Made by a program: the position numbers and the translations under genes. From Treponema bryantii (GTDB lineage: Bacteria > Spirochaetota > Spirochaetia > Treponematales > Treponemataceae), in NCBI RefSeq assembly GCF_900111035.1, contig NZ_FOFU01000002.1, forward strand, positions 248,001 to 312,000: 64,000 nt of DNA. The letters are read 5' to 3'. Under the pieces are notes generated by a model. That model saw only the letters and a list, made by a program, of their open reading frames with translations, was not told where the DNA came from and did no database searches. Below are positions 34,164 through 42,181 of the stretch, piece by piece. Positions within the stretch are counted from its first letter, which is position 1; every line of letters starts with the position of its first letter.

Positions 34164-35201
34164 TTAACCCAGATTTATAAAATTAGCAAATATATCTTTG
34201 TAGTCAGCTACAGTTGCGGCGTGAACAATACGAGCACGAAGAGCCGCACCGCCGGAAATCCCTTTTGAATAAGCAGCAAAGCGTTTGCGCATCTCAAGAC
34301 AAGCATGCTGTTCGCTTGTTTCTGCAACAAGACGCTCCAGTTCGGCAAATCCAGTTCTTACACGTTCCTCGGGAGGAACCGGCTCATAGCTTCCTTTCGT
34401 CAGCAAATCTGTGGCATCCCGGAAAATAAAAGGGTTTCCCATTGCCCCGCGCGCAAACATCACCGCGTCGGCACCAGTCTGAGCAAGCATAAGCCGCGCA
34501 TCTTCCGGCTTAAAGAGGTCTCCACTACCAAACACAGGAATATGACGGCCTTTTCCCTCACGTGTTTCCCAGTCTTTTACCAGTTCCACGAGTTCTTTCA
34601 TTATATTCCAATCCGAATGCCCCTCGTACCCTTGCGCGCGGGTCCGCGGGTGAATCGTAATCGCACTAACACCAGCCTCAAGCGCTGCAGTTGCCGCCTC
34701 GCGCCAGGTCATCTGTTTAGACTCCCAGCCAGAACGGATTTTTACAGTAACAGGAATGCCACCGTCTTCCGGGCGGCCACCCGCAGCCTTCACAACTGCC
34801 TCAGCCACCTTAAACAAGCGGTCCGGATCGCGTGTAAGTGCCGAACCTGCGCCAGTTTTAATAATTTTAGGCACAGGACAACCGCAGTTTATGTCTATAA
34901 CCTCGCAGTGAGTTTTCTCGAGAACAATATGCGCTGCTTCTTCCATGATTTCCGGCTCGCCACCGAAAATCTGAACCGAATATGACTTTTCGTTGCAGGC
35001 ACGTCGCATGAGGATTTCTGTTTTCAGATTCTTGCGTACCAGAGCTTCTGCACTTACCATTTCGGTATAGGTAAAGCACGCTCCGTTTTCTATGCAGACA
35101 GAACGAAACGCCGCGTCACTGTAGCCAGCAACCGGCGCTAAAAAGAGATTTCCTTTTAATTCTACGTTTCCGATTTTTACCGGATGATAAAGATTTTCCA
35201 T
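34164..35201 (-). CDS. dus: tRNA dihydrouridine synthase
   Basis: A 345-residue flavoenzyme of the DusB kind. It has the FMN-binding start LFLAPVAGYSDAAFRSVC, the NGACFTYTEMVSAEAL segment, the catalytic cysteine in INCGCPVPKI, VKIRSGW, and the SAITIHPRTRAQGYEGHSD and GSGDLF motifs. It reduces uridines in the tRNA D-loop. Its ATG overlaps the tatD stop codon by one base (TAATG), a sign of translational coupling. The dus-type gene is often next to tatD in bacteria. Confidence 0.93.
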   Translation of the reverse strand: MENLYHPVKIGNVELKGNLFLAPVAGYSDAAFRSVCIENGACFTYTEMVSAEALVRKNLKTEILMRRACNEKSYSVQIFGGEPEIMEEAAHIVLEKTHCEVIDINCGCPVPKIIKTGAGSALTRDPDRLFKVAEAVVKAAGGRPEDGGIPVTVKIRSGWESKQMTWREAATAALEAGVSAITIHPRTRAQGYEGHSDWNIMKELVELVKDWETREGKGRHIPVFGSGDLFKPEDARLMLAQTGADAVMFARGAMGNPFIFRDATDLLTKGSYEPVPPEERVRTGFAELERLVAETSEQHACLEMRKRFAAYSKGISGGAALRARIVHAATVADYKDIFANFINLG

Positions 35202-35977
35202 TATTCTGGAAGATTGAAAGCTTTACAGCTGTTCTTCCACAACTGCTCGCTGAGAGCCTCAAGATCCATTTCGAGCATTTCTGCAAGGAAGCGTGCTGTA
35301 GATGGAAGATAAGCAGGCATAGTTCGCTTTTTCTCGCGGAACTCTGCCGGAATCATAAACGGACTTTCAGTTTCAATCAAAATGCGGTCTACAGGAATGT
35401 TCATAACTGTTTCGTGAAGGTTGCGGGCATTGCGGTATGTAAGGTTTCCTGCAAAACTGAACCAGATATTCTTATCAAGACACTTCTTTGCAAAAGCAGC
35501 ATCCTCAGAATAACAGTGCAAAATAGCACCAGCATCAGGCATACGTTCTGTAAGAACATCATACAAATCGCGGCCTGCATCACGGTTATGAATAATTACA
35601 GGCAGATTATGAGCCTGTGCAATCTCAAGCTGGGTAATAAAAAGTTCAATCTGACTTCTCTTATCACCAAACTGTTTAAAATAGTCCAGACCTGTCTCGC
35701 CTACTGCAACAACATTAGGCAAAGAGAGACTTTTTTCGATTGTATTTATCCAGTCATGTCCAGGATTTGTAACTTCAGATGGAGCGACTCCTACAGCGTG
35801 GTAAATTCCCGAAATAGACTTCAAATTCGGATAAACCTTATTAAAATCATAGAGACTATTATTGATGCTGACAATGCGGGCAACTCCTGCCTGCTTTGCC
35901 TGTTGTATTACGCGCAATTGCTCAATAGGATCATCGTAAATCAGCCCGATGTGAGCGTGAGTATCAAAAAACTTCAT
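35201..35977 (-). CDS. tatD: TatD family metal-dependent hydrolase
   Basis: A 258-residue TIM-barrel hydrolase. It begins MKFFDTHAHIGLIYDD, where HAH is the metal-binding pair, and continues with VAVGETGLDYFK, LPVIIHNRDAGRDLYD, ILHCYSEDAAFA and RILIETESPFM, the five family metal-site motifs. Family members are exonucleases that act on single-stranded DNA or RNA ends. It has an AGGAAG ribosome site and heads the leftward operon running to 29680. The ~400 bp gap upstream holds the long inverted repeat at 36095-36268. Confidence 0.92.
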   Translation of the reverse strand: MKFFDTHAHIGLIYDDPIEQLRVIQQAKQAGVARIVSINNSLYDFNKVYPNLKSISGIYHAVGVAPSEVTNPGHDWINTIEKSLSLPNVVAVGETGLDYFKQFGDKRSQIELFITQLEIAQAHNLPVIIHNRDAGRDLYDVLTERMPDAGAILHCYSEDAAFAKKCLDKNIWFSFAGNLTYRNARNLHETVMNIPVDRILIETESPFMIPAEFREKKRTMPAYLPSTARFLAEMLEMDLEALSEQLWKNSCKAFNLPE

Positions 35978-36094
35978 GGCTTTTGCTTCCTAAAGATGAG
36001 ATATAATAATATAAAGATAACATAGTAATGTGTAAACGTCAAATTTAAATAAAAATGATGGTTTGGTATTCCCATTATATAGAGTCTGAGAATT

Positions 36095-36268
36095 ATGATG
36101 CTTAAATGCGGAGTGGGAAAATCCATTGGGCTGCATCGAGGAGTTTTGGCGCTTAGCCATCGAAAACAATCCGAGGATTTTTCGAAGAAAAACCGCAGGA
36201 TTGTTAACACAAAAAACTAGCTCGCCCGCAGCCCAATGGGTTTTCCCACGGGAGCATTTATGCATCAT
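36095..36268. repeat. 174-bp three-tier nested inverted repeat (MITE-like or structured RNA)
   Basis: Outer arms of about 40 bp (36095-36134 and 36228-36268) match as inverted repeats; within them 22 bp (36113-36134 vs 36228-36249) differ by one base. Inside is AACAATCC/GGATTGTT (36165-36172, 36198-36205) and a further GGATTTTTC/GAAAAACC stem. It fills the gap between tatD and the M23 gene, where I see no convincing gene. A small open frame on the minus strand runs through it but has no ribosome site. The rest of the gap is AT-rich and holds the M23 promoter. Confidence 0.75.
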
Positions 36269-36335
36269 CATACTCGGGGTATTCACCGATAATATAAGTA
36301 TAATCTCTCATCTTTCATCAGATGCGAGTGTGCGT

Positions 36336-36365
36336 TTGACTTAATTTATCCTAATATGGTATAAT
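36336..36365 (+). promoter_or_regulatory. M23 operon promoter, leaderless type
   Basis: -35 TTGACT (36336-36341) and consensus -10 TATAAT (36360-36365), 18 bp apart. The -10 ends 9 nt before the ATG at 36375 and no Shine-Dalgarno is present. Confidence 0.7.
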
Positions 36366-36374
36366 TTTACGAAT

Positions 36375-37400
36375 ATGTCGAAGACTCAGAAAGCTTTGAA
36401 GAAATTTGAAAAGCAGGTTGCCTCAAACGTTAGCCATGGCTTTGGTGCATTTACACACAAAGTCGGCCGCTTTTTCGTGCGCATTTTTAAAGTTTTTGAC
36501 AGCAAGCTTACCATCATGATTGTTCCTCACTCACAGAGTAAGGTTATCAACTTCCAGACAAATGTGTTTGCACTTCTGCTTGGAGTTCTTGTTACAATCG
36601 GGGTTCTTGCTTCCTTCTTCTATTATAACAGACGTTCTATTTCAGCAAACATGGAAATCTCTTCTCTCGTAGAGCAGAATCGTGCAACTCTTGCAAGTCT
36701 CGATGAACTCCGTGATGAGAATGCAAATCTGTTCCAGGCTGCAAAACGTTTCCAGTCATCTCTTTCACAGAGTCTTTCTTTACTTGGTATTGATCAGGTA
36801 AAAAATAATTCAGAAACTTCAGCTTCTAACGGCGACCTTTCTGCCCTCTTCAGTTCTACAGAAGTTACTCAGGGCTCTCTTAAAGAAGTTGCCGATGTAA
36901 AGGAGCTCACATCATATCTTGAAGATGCTGTAAAGCCTATTGAACAGATTGGAAAGATGCTTAAAACTCAGCAGAACCTCTTTACAGAAATTCCAAGTAT
37001 TTGTCCTGTAAAAAATCCTAACTACCATATCTCTATGGCATTCGGACCAAATATCCATCCGCTCAACGGTAACTGGTATATTCACAAAGGTCTTGACTTC
37101 TCTACCTGGCGTTCCGGTGATGCAGTTCTTGCAACTGCTTCTGGTCAGGTTGTTACAGTTGGATTTGATAACAGTTTTGGTAACTATATCATCATCAAAC
37201 ATAATCACGGTATGTATACACGCTATGCTCACTTGAATTCTTTCCGTGTAAAGAAGGGTGAAACAGTTAGCCAGGGACAGACAATCGGAACTATCGGTAA
37301 TACTGGTGTTTCAACTGGACCGCACCTCCATTATGAGGTACATATCGGTTCTGACGTAGTAGATCCTGCTAAGTATATCAACATCAATTTTTCAAAATAG
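36375..37400 (+). CDS. Membrane-anchored M23 family peptidoglycan hydrolase
   Basis: A 341-residue protein. About 55 cytoplasmic residues are followed by one membrane span (VFALLLGVLVTIGVLASFFYY), a coiled-coil region (residues 90-170) and a C-terminal M23 domain in the periplasm. The zinc-site residues are seen as HKGLDF, then HLH in GPHLHYEVHIG, with YAHL between. It should cut peptide cross-links in the cell wall. The bactofilin gene begins 6 bp downstream, a pairing known in cell-shape control (bactofilin with M23). The promoter gives a probably leaderless message. Confidence 0.9.
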   Translation: MSKTQKALKKFEKQVASNVSHGFGAFTHKVGRFFVRIFKVFDSKLTIMIVPHSQSKVINFQTNVFALLLGVLVTIGVLASFFYYNRRSISANMEISSLVEQNRATLASLDELRDENANLFQAAKRFQSSLSQSLSLLGIDQVKNNSETSASNGDLSALFSSTEVTQGSLKEVADVKELTSYLEDAVKPIEQIGKMLKTQQNLFTEIPSICPVKNPNYHISMAFGPNIHPLNGNWYIHKGLDFSTWRSGDAVLATASGQVVTVGFDNSFGNYIIIKHNHGMYTRYAHLNSFRVKKGETVSQGQTIGTIGNTGVSTGPHLHYEVHIGSDVVDPAKYININFSK

Positions 37401-37406
37401 GTTCCT

Positions 37407-37817
37407 ATGGCTTTACGAACAGATGACATTTCAATCAACACAATAATCGGAAAAGGCTCAGCAATTTCCGGCAATATGAAAGTCAATGGCTTTATTCGTG
37501 TTGATGGAGATATCGACGGCAGCCTTGAAACTGACGGAAATGTTATTGTTGGTGAAAATGCCAGAATCCGCGGAAACCTTACTGCTAAATCTGTAATTAT
37601 TGGTGGAATCATAAAAGGAAATATAAAGGCTAATGAAAGCGTTAAGATTCTTGCTGAAGCCGCTGTAATTGGTGATATTATTTCCCGAAAGGTTCAGGTG
37701 GATGGCTCGGCTATCATTCACGGCCACTGCATTTCCATTAAAGATGAAGCCGAATTCGGAAAAACCTCTGGTGAATATCTTCAGTCGAAGGCTATTAAAG
37801 AAAAGGTTAATTTATAA
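37407..37817 (+). CDS. Bactofilin family cytoskeletal protein
   Basis: A 136-residue protein with the right-handed beta-helix pattern of bactofilins: a repeated I/V-G-x-(N/D)-(I/V) rhythm in VNGFIRVDGDIDGSLETDG, NVIVGENARIRGNL, SVIIGGIIKGNIK and VIGDIISRKVQVDG. Short tails lie at each end. Bactofilins polymerise without nucleotide and localise wall enzymes. It sits between the M23 gene (6 bp) and the YaaR gene (0 bp), so the three are cotranslated. A role in helical cell shape is inferred. Confidence 0.9.
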   Translation: MALRTDDISINTIIGKGSAISGNMKVNGFIRVDGDIDGSLETDGNVIVGENARIRGNLTAKSVIIGGIIKGNIKANESVKILAEAAVIGDIISRKVQVDGSAIIHGHCISIKDEAEFGKTSGEYLQSKAIKEKVNL

Positions 37818-38411
37818 ATGGCAGAAATTGATTCTCTCGGATCAAACTATTACTACTCTGGCGTTCAGAACGCCTCCAATGAAGCAATAAAACGTAATAC
37901 TAAAAAAGAAGAAGTCCGCAAAACTGGGAACGCCAAGAAGCTTGATTTTGGTAAATTACTGAAAGGTGAAGAAGTTGAGGAGCCGCAGTTTATTGCCGAA
38001 GGCCTGCCGCTGGAAGTTCAGGCGATGTCTATTGATGATGCCGCCGTTTACCTTGCAGATGCTGTAGGAACTGCCGGAAACGATTTTTCAGACAATCAGA
38101 CACAGGAAAACCTTGAAAGATTTAAGACTGCCGTAAGTCAGTTTATCCGTTTTGTTGTCGTAAATAATTTTAATGTGAATAATCTCAATTCTCCTAAAAA
38201 AAGAAGACCAGCTCAGCCCCCAAGGCTTTTTGTTTTTTCTGATTATACTCTTCCTAAAGGAAAACCAAGACAAAAGGTAAGCGTTGAAATCATCAATCAG
38301 AAACTGGACGCCCTTGCGCGCGAAACACTTTCCAATCAATCTGATAATCTTAAGATTCTTGCACAGGTAAATGAAATAAAAGGTCTGATTGTAGACTTGA
38401 TGAGTTCATAA
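37818..38411 (+). CDS. YaaR/DUF327 family protein
   Basis: A 197-residue protein. The C-terminal region, FVFSDYTLPKGKPRQKVSVEI followed by a helix ending NLKILAQVNEIKGLIVDLMSS, matches the YaaR (DUF327) family closely. The N-terminal ~60 residues are polar and low in structure. Function is unknown. The ATG directly follows the bactofilin stop. The ricT gene follows, as yaaR and yaaT (ricT) are near neighbours in Bacillus, so an old gene linkage is kept here. Confidence 0.75.
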   Translation: MAEIDSLGSNYYYSGVQNASNEAIKRNTKKEEVRKTGNAKKLDFGKLLKGEEVEEPQFIAEGLPLEVQAMSIDDAAVYLADAVGTAGNDFSDNQTQENLERFKTAVSQFIRFVVVNNFNVNNLNSPKKRRPAQPPRLFVFSDYTLPKGKPRQKVSVEIINQKLDALARETLSNQSDNLKILAQVNEIKGLIVDLMSS

Positions 38412-38426
38412 TTCGTGAGGTATACT
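38397..38426 (+). promoter_or_regulatory. ricT promoter, leaderless type
   Basis: -35 TTGATG (38397-38402) inside the end of the YaaR gene and -10 TATACT (38421-38426) with 18 bp spacing. The -10 ends 8 nt before the ATG at 38435. Confidence 0.55.
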
Positions 38427-38434
38427 GAATTATT

Positions 38435-39358
38435 ATGAGTGATATTTTTGAAACAGATATAGATAACGAGAACGAAAATCTTTCGTCTCTTGAAGATACA
38501 GACGTTACTGAAACTTCTTCCGAAAATCTTGTTTTTGATTTTCCCCTTTATCATATAAAATTGGACTACTCTTCTGAAACCCTTTATGCAAAGGCACCTG
38601 AAGGTAAGGTTCAGATTTCTGCCGGTGATTTTGTAATCGTTCCAACCCGCTATGGAAAAGATATGGCAAGAGTTCTTGGAACTGCTAAAAAACCATTGGG
38701 AATTAAACAGTCAGATATAGTAACAATTGACCGCAAGGCCTCTGAAGCAGACCTTAAACGCCGTCAGGAACTTATTCATAAAGAAAAAGAAGCCTTCCCT
38801 ATTTTTAAGGAAAAAGTTGCTAATCATAAGCTTGATATGAAGCTTGTTGAAACTCACTTTCTTTTTGATGAGCAGAAGGCACTGTTCTTCTTCAGTTCAG
38901 ACAGCCGTGTAGACTTCCGTGAACTTGTAAAAGACCTTGTTTCTGTTTTCAAAATGAGAATTGAACTTCGTCAGATTGGTGTCCGCGATGAATCACGTAT
39001 TACAGGTGGACTTGGAGTTTGCGGCCGTCCGTTCTGCTGTCATGGGGTTTCAGATAAACTCCGTCCTGTATCAATCAAAATGGCTAAAGACCAGAACCTC
39101 TCTTTGAACTCAATGAAGATTTCAGGTCAGTGTGGCCGTCTTCTCTGCTGTCTTTCTTACGAATACGACTGGTACAACGAAGCCCGCAAGAGTCTTCCTA
39201 ACGAAGGTGTACGCCTTACTTATGATGGAACAGACTTCCGCATTACAGAAGTAAATCCTCTAACCTCTATGGTAAAAATGCTTGGAGATGACGGCCGTCT
39301 CCTTGAAGTAAACGCAAAACGCTTCTACCGAGACGGAAACCGCTGGAAGATTAATTAG
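38435..39358 (+). CDS. ricT: PSP1-domain protein, RicT/YaaT-like
   Basis: A 307-residue protein. An acidic N-terminus (residues 1-40) precedes the PSP1 domain (VIVPTRYGKDMARVLG, then REL-rich helix, VDFRELVKDLVSVFKMRIELRQIGVRDE). Two conserved cysteine groups, GVCGRPFCCHG and QCGRLLCCLSYEYDWY, are the sites that hold Fe-S in Bacillus RicT. That protein works in RNA processing and development together with RicA and RicF. The spirochaete role is unknown. A leaderless-type promoter lies in front. A family 3 repeat starts within its stop codon. Confidence 0.88.
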   Translation: MSDIFETDIDNENENLSSLEDTDVTETSSENLVFDFPLYHIKLDYSSETLYAKAPEGKVQISAGDFVIVPTRYGKDMARVLGTAKKPLGIKQSDIVTIDRKASEADLKRRQELIHKEKEAFPIFKEKVANHKLDMKLVETHFLFDEQKALFFFSSDSRVDFRELVKDLVSVFKMRIELRQIGVRDESRITGGLGVCGRPFCCHGVSDKLRPVSIKMAKDQNLSLNSMKISGQCGRLLCCLSYEYDWYNEARKSLPNEGVRLTYDGTDFRITEVNPLTSMVKMLGDDGRLLEVNAKRFYRDGNRWKIN

Positions 39359-39455
39359 CCTGCAATCGAAAATCCTTTAAAAAACGAGCTGTAACAGCAG
39401 GTCATTTTAAGATTATCGAAAGAATTTCTCAGAGGCAAGCTGTGATTGCCGACTT
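39357..39455 (+). repeat. Dispersed hairpin repeat family 3, copy 2
   Basis: 99 bp aligned in full with the reverse complement of 21634-21730. It starts at the ricT stop codon, as copy 1 starts beside the IMP cyclohydrolase stop, in the same orientation to the gene. The central hairpin has changed (GCTG/CAGC), while flanking blocks such as AATCGAAAATCC and GATTATCGAAAGAAT are kept. Confidence 0.8.
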
Positions 39456-39468
39456 GTAATAGTTTAAC

Positions 39469-39496
39469 TTGAATTTCCACAATTATGATTTATAAT
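39469..39496 (+). promoter_or_regulatory. Promoter of the methyltransferase-like gene, leaderless type
   Basis: -35 TTGAAT (39469-39474) and -10 TATAAT (39491-39496) with 16 bp spacing; a second TATAAT overlaps at 39496-39501. The ATG is at 39507 and there is no Shine-Dalgarno. Confidence 0.6.
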
Positions 39497-39506
39497 ATAA
39501 TGTACT

Positions 39507-40244
39507 ATGATTTACATTAAGAAGTGGACAGATTATTACGAAGACTTTTTCCCTATTGAACCGAATCAGCTGGAATTTTTCTCAGCTATGGGGGATGAGT
39601 TTCCTGTACCCGCTAAATTCCTCGGAGTGGAATGTGGACCAGCTTTACTTACTGAACAATTGCAGGAGAAATATGATATTACCCTGACAGATTCCTTCAC
39701 AGAATTTGTTAATATTGTAAACACACGTCAGGCAAACAAAGAAAATCCTGCACACATTTTTAATCTCAACCCGGCAGATCTTGCACGTTATCTCGGCAAG
39801 AATTTCTTTAACATCATTACATGTCTCTGCTATCGCGTTATTTTCATGAAGGACAGAACTTTAATCAAAAAATTCCTTTTTGATTCTAGAATGCTCCTTT
39901 CTGAAGGCGGCTATCTTGTGCTTGATATTTTGAACTTTTCTAAATATGACTTTTCTGAAACAAAGGTTGAACTGCCTGCAAAAAAGTCACAAAGAGCAAC
40001 ATTGTATTCATCTGTAATAAAAAATTCAGATCAGGCTTCATACAAGTTGTTCCAGCATGTAGTGACTGCAAGCGGCAAGGTAATCGATGAAGTAAAAGAT
40101 GAACTTGTATGCCCTATCAGCATGGAAACTATCCGTTCTTATGCAAAAGAAGTAGGCTATTCATCATGTGAATTCTATAACGATTACAAACGCACTCCTT
40201 ATACCACTGACTCAGACAAGGTTATCTGCGTGTTGAAGAAATAA
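39507..40244 (+). CDS. SAM-dependent methyltransferase-like protein
   Basis: A 245-residue protein with the layout of a class I methyltransferase. The glycine-rich motif I is altered (KFLGVECGPALLTEQL), followed by an acidic end of strand 2 (LTDSF), a central FNIITCLCYRVIFM strand and LSEGGYLVLDILNF typical of motif III. The C-terminal part is beta-rich. A substrate cannot be named and the altered motif I makes activity uncertain. It stands between ricT and proS with its own promoter. Confidence 0.7.
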   Translation: MIYIKKWTDYYEDFFPIEPNQLEFFSAMGDEFPVPAKFLGVECGPALLTEQLQEKYDITLTDSFTEFVNIVNTRQANKENPAHIFNLNPADLARYLGKNFFNIITCLCYRVIFMKDRTLIKKFLFDSRMLLSEGGYLVLDILNFSKYDFSETKVELPAKKSQRATLYSSVIKNSDQASYKLFQHVVTASGKVIDEVKDELVCPISMETIRSYAKEVGYSSCEFYNDYKRTPYTTDSDKVICVLKK

Positions 40245-40269
40245 CGTACTTTCATTAAAATAGTACGTT
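40233..40269 (+). promoter_or_regulatory. proS promoter with overlapping inverted repeat
   Basis: -35 TTGAAG (40233-40238) and -10 TAAAAT (40256-40261), 17 bp apart. A perfect inverted repeat AACGTACT/AGTACGTT (40243-40250, 40262-40269) with an 11-bp spacer straddles the -10 and ends at the ATG (40270). It could be an operator or, if the transcript starts earlier, an RNA stem. Confidence 0.6.
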
Positions 40270-42081
40270 ATGAAAGCTACAAAAACAATTATCTCAACAC
40301 TACGCGAAGCTCCAAATGACGCAGTTATCGCAAGCCATCAGCTTATGATGCGCTCTGGTTTAATCCGCAAACTTGGAAACGGACTTTATGCTTACATGCC
40401 ATTCGGATTCCGTTCTTTAATGAAAGTTGAAAAAATTATCCGTGAAGAACTTGACAATGCAGGGCTTCTCGAAATCAAACCTACAGTAATCGTACCCGGT
40501 GATTTATGGAAGGAATCTGGCCGCTGGGACAAAATGGCTGGTGAAATGCTTACTGCACAGAACCGCCAGGGCCAGGACATGGTTGTTTCTCCAACTGCAG
40601 AAGAGGCTTTTACAGCTATCGTTCGCGATGGTCTTTCTTCTTATAAACAGCTTCCATTCACACTCTACCAGATCAATACAAAATACCGCGATGAAATCCG
40701 CCCACGCTATGGTGTAATGCGTGGCCGCGAGTTCACAATGATGGACGCTTATTCTTTTGATAAGGATCAGGCAGACCTCGACGCTTCTTACGACAACGTA
40801 GCAGCTGCTTACCGCCGTATCTTTAAGCGCATGGGCCTTACAACTATCTCTGTAAAAGCTGATACAGGTTCTATGGGCGGTTCAGGTTCAGAAGAGTTCA
40901 TGGTTGAATCAGAAGTTGGTGATGATACACTCCTCCTTTGTCCAGACTGTGATTATGCTGCTAACGTTGAAAAGGCAGCATGTAAAACAGAAGTTCCACT
41001 CGACAGCAATGGTCAGCCACAGAAAAAGACTGACGCTGCAATTGAAGAAGTTGCAACTCCAAACGTATTCAGCATTGAGGATATGGAAAAGTTCTTTGGT
41101 GAAAAACCAACTACATTCCTTAAAGCACTTGTTTACAAAGTTTACAACTGTGCTGTTGACTTGTCTGGTACAGAGTTCTACAAGAATGCTCAGACAGTTA
41201 CAGAAGGCGGCCAGACATATATTCCAGAGACTTTCTTCTGCGTACTTATCCGCGGCGACCTCGATGTAAACGAAACAAAGCTTGCAGCAGAACTTAAAGC
41301 TTCTGGTGCAGAACTTGCAAGCGACGAAGATGTATTGAAGTACTCTGGTGCTCCACATGGATTCGTTGGTCCAGTTGGAATTAAGATTCCTGTAATTGCA
41401 GATAAGTCTACTGTTGATATGCACGACTGTATCGCAGGTGCCGGAAAAGCAGGCTTCCACATCAAGCACGTTGAACCAGGCCGCGACTTCACTCCATTTA
41501 TGACTCTTGATGTTCGTACTTGTAAAGAAGGCGATGCTTGTCCTGAATGTGGCGGAAAGTTCTATATGAAGAAAGGTAACGAGCTTGGACACATCTTTAA
41601 GCTTGGTACAAAATATACAAAATCAATGAACGTAACATACCTTGGAGAAAGCGGAAAACCAGTAACTCCACTTATGGGATGTTATGGTATTGGTGTAGAC
41701 CGCACTCTTGCTTCTATTATCGAAGGACATCACGACGACAAGGGAATTATCTGGCCTATGACTGTAGCTCCATATCAGCTAGCAGTTATTCCTGTTCAGT
41801 ACAAAGACAAGATGAAGGAAGTTGCAGATAAGATTTATGAAGATTTGAAGGCTGATGGTATTGAGGTTATTCTCGACGACCGCAACGAACGCCCAGGCGT
41901 TAAATTCACAGACTCAGAACTTATCGGCTACCCAATCCGCATCGTAGTTGGTGACAAGAACCTTCCAAACGTAGAAATGAAGCTCCGCCAGGATGCAGAA
42001 GCTACACTTGTTCCAGCAGACGAAGTTGCTAAAAAGGCCGCTGACATTGTTCGTGAAGAACTCAAGAAATTAAATGCGTAA
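40270..42081 (+). CDS. proS: Proline--tRNA ligase, bacterial type
   Basis: A 603-residue class II synthetase. It starts with the family sequence TLREAPNDAVIASHQLMMRSG and has motif 2 in YRDEIRPRYGVMRGREFTM. Next comes the YbaK-like editing insertion (about residues 230-400) with GAPHGFVGPVG and a CPECGGKF metal-like site. Motif 3 GCYGIGVDRTLASIIE and an anticodon-binding domain ending VKFTDSELIGYPIRIVVG follow. It charges tRNA-Pro and, through the insertion, should clear misacylated Ala. It has no Shine-Dalgarno; the promoter ends 8 nt before the ATG. A family 2 repeat follows. Confidence 0.95.
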   Translation: MKATKTIISTLREAPNDAVIASHQLMMRSGLIRKLGNGLYAYMPFGFRSLMKVEKIIREELDNAGLLEIKPTVIVPGDLWKESGRWDKMAGEMLTAQNRQGQDMVVSPTAEEAFTAIVRDGLSSYKQLPFTLYQINTKYRDEIRPRYGVMRGREFTMMDAYSFDKDQADLDASYDNVAAAYRRIFKRMGLTTISVKADTGSMGGSGSEEFMVESEVGDDTLLLCPDCDYAANVEKAACKTEVPLDSNGQPQKKTDAAIEEVATPNVFSIEDMEKFFGEKPTTFLKALVYKVYNCAVDLSGTEFYKNAQTVTEGGQTYIPETFFCVLIRGDLDVNETKLAAELKASGAELASDEDVLKYSGAPHGFVGPVGIKIPVIADKSTVDMHDCIAGAGKAGFHIKHVEPGRDFTPFMTLDVRTCKEGDACPECGGKFYMKKGNELGHIFKLGTKYTKSMNVTYLGESGKPVTPLMGCYGIGVDRTLASIIEGHHDDKGIIWPMTVAPYQLAVIPVQYKDKMKEVADKIYEDLKADGIEVILDDRNERPGVKFTDSELIGYPIRIVVGDKNLPNVEMKLRQDAEATLVPADEVAKKAADIVREELKKLNA

Positions 42082-42089
42082 TTTCCATA

Positions 42090-42158
42090 GTCATTGCGAG
42101 GAGTGAAACGACGAAGCAATCCATAATAAATAGATTGCTTCGCTTCGCTCGCAATGAC
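42090..42158. repeat. Palindromic repeat family 2, copy 2
   Basis: Outer arms GTCATTGCGAG/CTCGCAATGAC (42090-42100, 42148-42158) and an inner GAAGCAATC/GATTGCTTC pair match the repeat at 27885-27969. It lies 8 bp after the proS stop and can terminate its transcript, although no T run is present. Confidence 0.8.
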
Positions 42159-42181
42159 GCATCCTTACAGGACTTCCATTT

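Noticed and set aside
35990-36286. Small minus-strand open frame in the tatD upstream gap
   Set aside because: It lies across the long inverted repeat, has no ribosome site or family similarity and is explained by the repeat.
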